Source: Curvibacter sp. (GTDB lineage Bacteria > Pseudomonadota > Gammaproteobacteria > Burkholderiales > Burkholderiaceae_C). From it: DNA of 48,367 bases. Each line of letters starts with the position of its first letter. Position 1 is the stretch's first letter. Below the pieces are notes generated by a model that was not told where the DNA came from, did not search any database, and was given only the letters and a program-made list of their open reading frames with translations. The stretch lies in NCBI GenBank assembly GCA_004293725.1, contig REAW01000022.1, positions 1 to 48,367 on the forward strand, written 5' to 3'. Below are positions 47,072 to 48,367 of the stretch, piece by piece. The position numbers and the translations under genes are program-made.

Positions 47072-47243
47072 CAGCGATACCGGCCATTCGCGGCCCAGTT
47101 CAAAATCGGATCGATTTCTCCATTGCGGTCATTGGCGGTGCCGGCTCAATTTCGTGATTTCAGTATTGCCGAATCTCGTAACCGGACTTTCGTGGGAGAA
47201 ATTAAGCTTTTAAAGTTGGCGGGCAGCACTGCCGCGGTAGCGG

Positions 47244-47621
47244 GTGCTCGTTGAACTCGATGTAAGGTCAAGTCTGGGCCGTGTGTCTACGTTCCCGAAT
47301 GAAAGATATTTAGCGCTAGGAAGGGTACCCCCAACGCCGAGTGGCAAGCCACTAATTTTTGAGAAAACAATTTCATTCACACCCTACGCGTCGGATGGAC
47401 CGCCGAGCTACCAGGACGACTGTTTACCGGACCCGCCAGCGTTTCGCAATCCCTTCGCATGGGACGGGAAGGCACCTCAGGTATGGGCTGAACTTCCGCA
47501 GACTGTCAAACTCGATCCACAGGCCATGGAGGAATGCCTGAGGCAACTGCCGAAGGATTCAATCGAAGCCGAGATGGAGCGCGACAAGCGCATCATGGAT
47601 CGGTGGGGTTCACGAAAATAG
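47244..47621 (+). CDS. Hypothetical protein
   Basis: An open frame of 125 codons from GTG 47244. The C-terminal two thirds (PPTPSGKPLIFEKTISFTPY, PDPPAFRNPFAWDGKAPQVW, LPKDSIEAEMERDKRIMDRW) read like a genuine soluble protein, rich in Pro and with an acidic-basic helix at the end. The first 25 residues are less convincing and the true start may be downstream. No family is recognised. It lies between the IS-derived element and a truncated DUF4395 gene, so it may itself be a remnant. Confidence 0.4.
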   Translation: MLVELDVRSSLGRVSTFPNERYLALGRVPPTPSGKPLIFEKTISFTPYASDGPPSYQDDCLPDPPAFRNPFAWDGKAPQVWAELPQTVKLDPQAMEECLRQLPKDSIEAEMERDKRIMDRWGSRK

Positions 47622-47648
47622 CACCTCCTTCACCGCGCGCAGAGGGCT

Positions 47649-48271
47649 CTACTTGCAGTTATTGTGGCGTTTCCACATCTCCTCATGACCTAGCTTCTTC
47701 GCAAACTCCGGAACCGTACATCGCGCTGCCTCCGCAGAATCAATCGGTACCGCAGTGTTCGATTCGATTGCATGTGTGCGAACGAGTGCATAAGGGTCAT
47801 TTTTGACAGTCCAATTCCACGCCATAGCAAAAGCCCCAAGAAATGCGATGAAAGCCGCCGTCTGACCGATAGTCAAACCAGGTGCGGGCTTAAAGTCAAC
47901 GCCACAAACACCTCCTGGGCAAAGCTGCGCTTTCTCTTTGCTGAATGCGTTATAGACCTTGCATCCAATGCAAATGCCAAAAGAGGTTTCGAAGAACATC
48001 AGTATTAGGCATACGCCACAAACCAAAATGTTGATAGGTCCAACCACTCCTTTAATGACCACAAGGTATGCCATCACGAGTGCGAGGGTGAAACCAATGG
48101 CCCATGCAAAGCGTTTTTGCGGTGCTCCCACGTATTCCGGCATCTGCCTGCGGACGATCCACTGCCCAAGCATGAAGCTGGGCGAATACTTAGGATTGAT
48201 AAACAGGCGAATGGTGAAATCCAAAAGAAACACCAAAACGAATATCCGGGTTGGCTGGAAGTCGCCTTTCC
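47649..48271 (-). pseudogene. DUF4395 membrane protein, 5'-truncated
   Basis: From GDFQPTRIFVLVFLLDFTIR onward the frame matches DUF4395 proteins: FINPKYSPSFMLGQWIVR, PEYVGAPQKRFAWAIGFTLA, FFETSFGICIGCKVYN and KAQLCPGGVCG. Four membrane segments remain. The normal N-terminus, with an additional membrane segment, is missing. Upstream the frame instead runs into repeats of an insertion-sequence end (48275-48320), which encode the odd leader TGHKWGSLKWPSGK after a TTG. The C-terminal 60 residues are a soluble extension rich in His, Lys and Asn. A shortened membrane protein could still be made, but loss of function is likelier. Confidence 0.75.
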
Positions 48272-48274
48272 CCG

Positions 48275-48330
48275 ATGGCCACTTCAAACTCCCCCACTTA
48301 TGGCCAGTCAAACTCCCCCATGGGGGACTC
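48275..48330 (-). mobile_element. IS21-type terminal repeats (element continues beyond the window)
   Basis: ATGGCCACTTCAAACTCCCC (48275 onward) and ATGGCCAGTCAAACTCCCCC (48300 onward) form a near-perfect direct repeat differing by one indel. They are followed by a CCATGGGGGACTCCCG block. Closely spaced repeats with a GGGGGAGTTTGA core (minus strand) are typical of the multiple transposase-binding sites at IS21-family ends. The remainder would lie to the right. Family assignment is from pattern memory. Confidence 0.5.
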
Positions 48331-48367
48331 CCGAATTATGACGAATCAGCGGCCTTGGCGATGCGTG

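Overview
The window looks like chromosomal DNA of a betaproteobacterium of the family Comamonadaceae, close to Rhodoferax or Polaromonas. This is judged from protein style, the high-GC codon use and gene order such as ribF-ileS-lspA. No 16S gene or other taxonomic marker is present, so the genus is an inference.

Layout. The left edge (1-350) holds the 5' end of an IS4-type transposase. From 570 to 13,700 lie housekeeping and metabolic genes: a VOC protein, methylglyoxal synthase (mgsA) followed by a decayed transporter tail, an HNH endonuclease, ribF-ileS-lspA, a quinone oxidoreductase, two EamA exporters, a RIO-type kinase, an SDR protein, a DUF808 membrane protein, a DEDD exonuclease and an SRPBCC protein. 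From 14,000 to 15,600 is a small accessory patch of three orphan genes, one of them SMI1/KNR4-like, with a large palindrome between two of them. From 15,700 to 20,730 are genes of lipid and redox metabolism: a Zn alcohol dehydrogenase, a ketoacyl synthase III, a GNAT acetyltransferase, a 2Fe-2S protein and an acyl-CoA ligase. From 20,859 to 29,400 two tandem sensor kinases run into rluA, a PHP phosphatase, a YciO/YrdC protein, an M50 protease and trpS. Two minus-strand genes follow, one for a secreted protein and one for a TctC-type binding protein.

The centrepiece is 31,521-41,522: a tightly packed operon, hoxF-U-Y-H-W-hypA-B-F-C-D-E. It encodes a cytoplasmic NAD-reducing [NiFe] hydrogenase (group 3d, Cupriavidus soluble-hydrogenase type), its C-terminal protease and a full set of Hyp maturation proteins. 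HoxF and HoxU form the NADH/FMN diaphorase, HoxY and HoxH form the hydrogenase, HypA and HypB deliver nickel, HypF/C/D/E build the Fe(CN)2CO group, and HoxW trims HoxH. HypF is reduced to its C-terminal domain, and HypB carries a His-rich insert inside the GTPase domain. A 1,467-residue hybrid histidine kinase converges on the operon.

The right end (46,000-48,367) is a graveyard: a 14-bp-stem terminator, a fragment of an ihfB-like gene, a 460-bp deletion derivative of an IS1182-type element, a short hypothetical gene, and a DUF4395 gene whose 5' end has been replaced by IS21-like terminal repeats.

The least explained signal is a dispersed 48-bp repeat with seven gap-free copies between 1 and 29.5 kb and none in the hydrogenase region. 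Four copies lie inside coding sequence (ileS, an SDR gene, the YciO gene and the start of an EamA gene) and always in a frame without stops.
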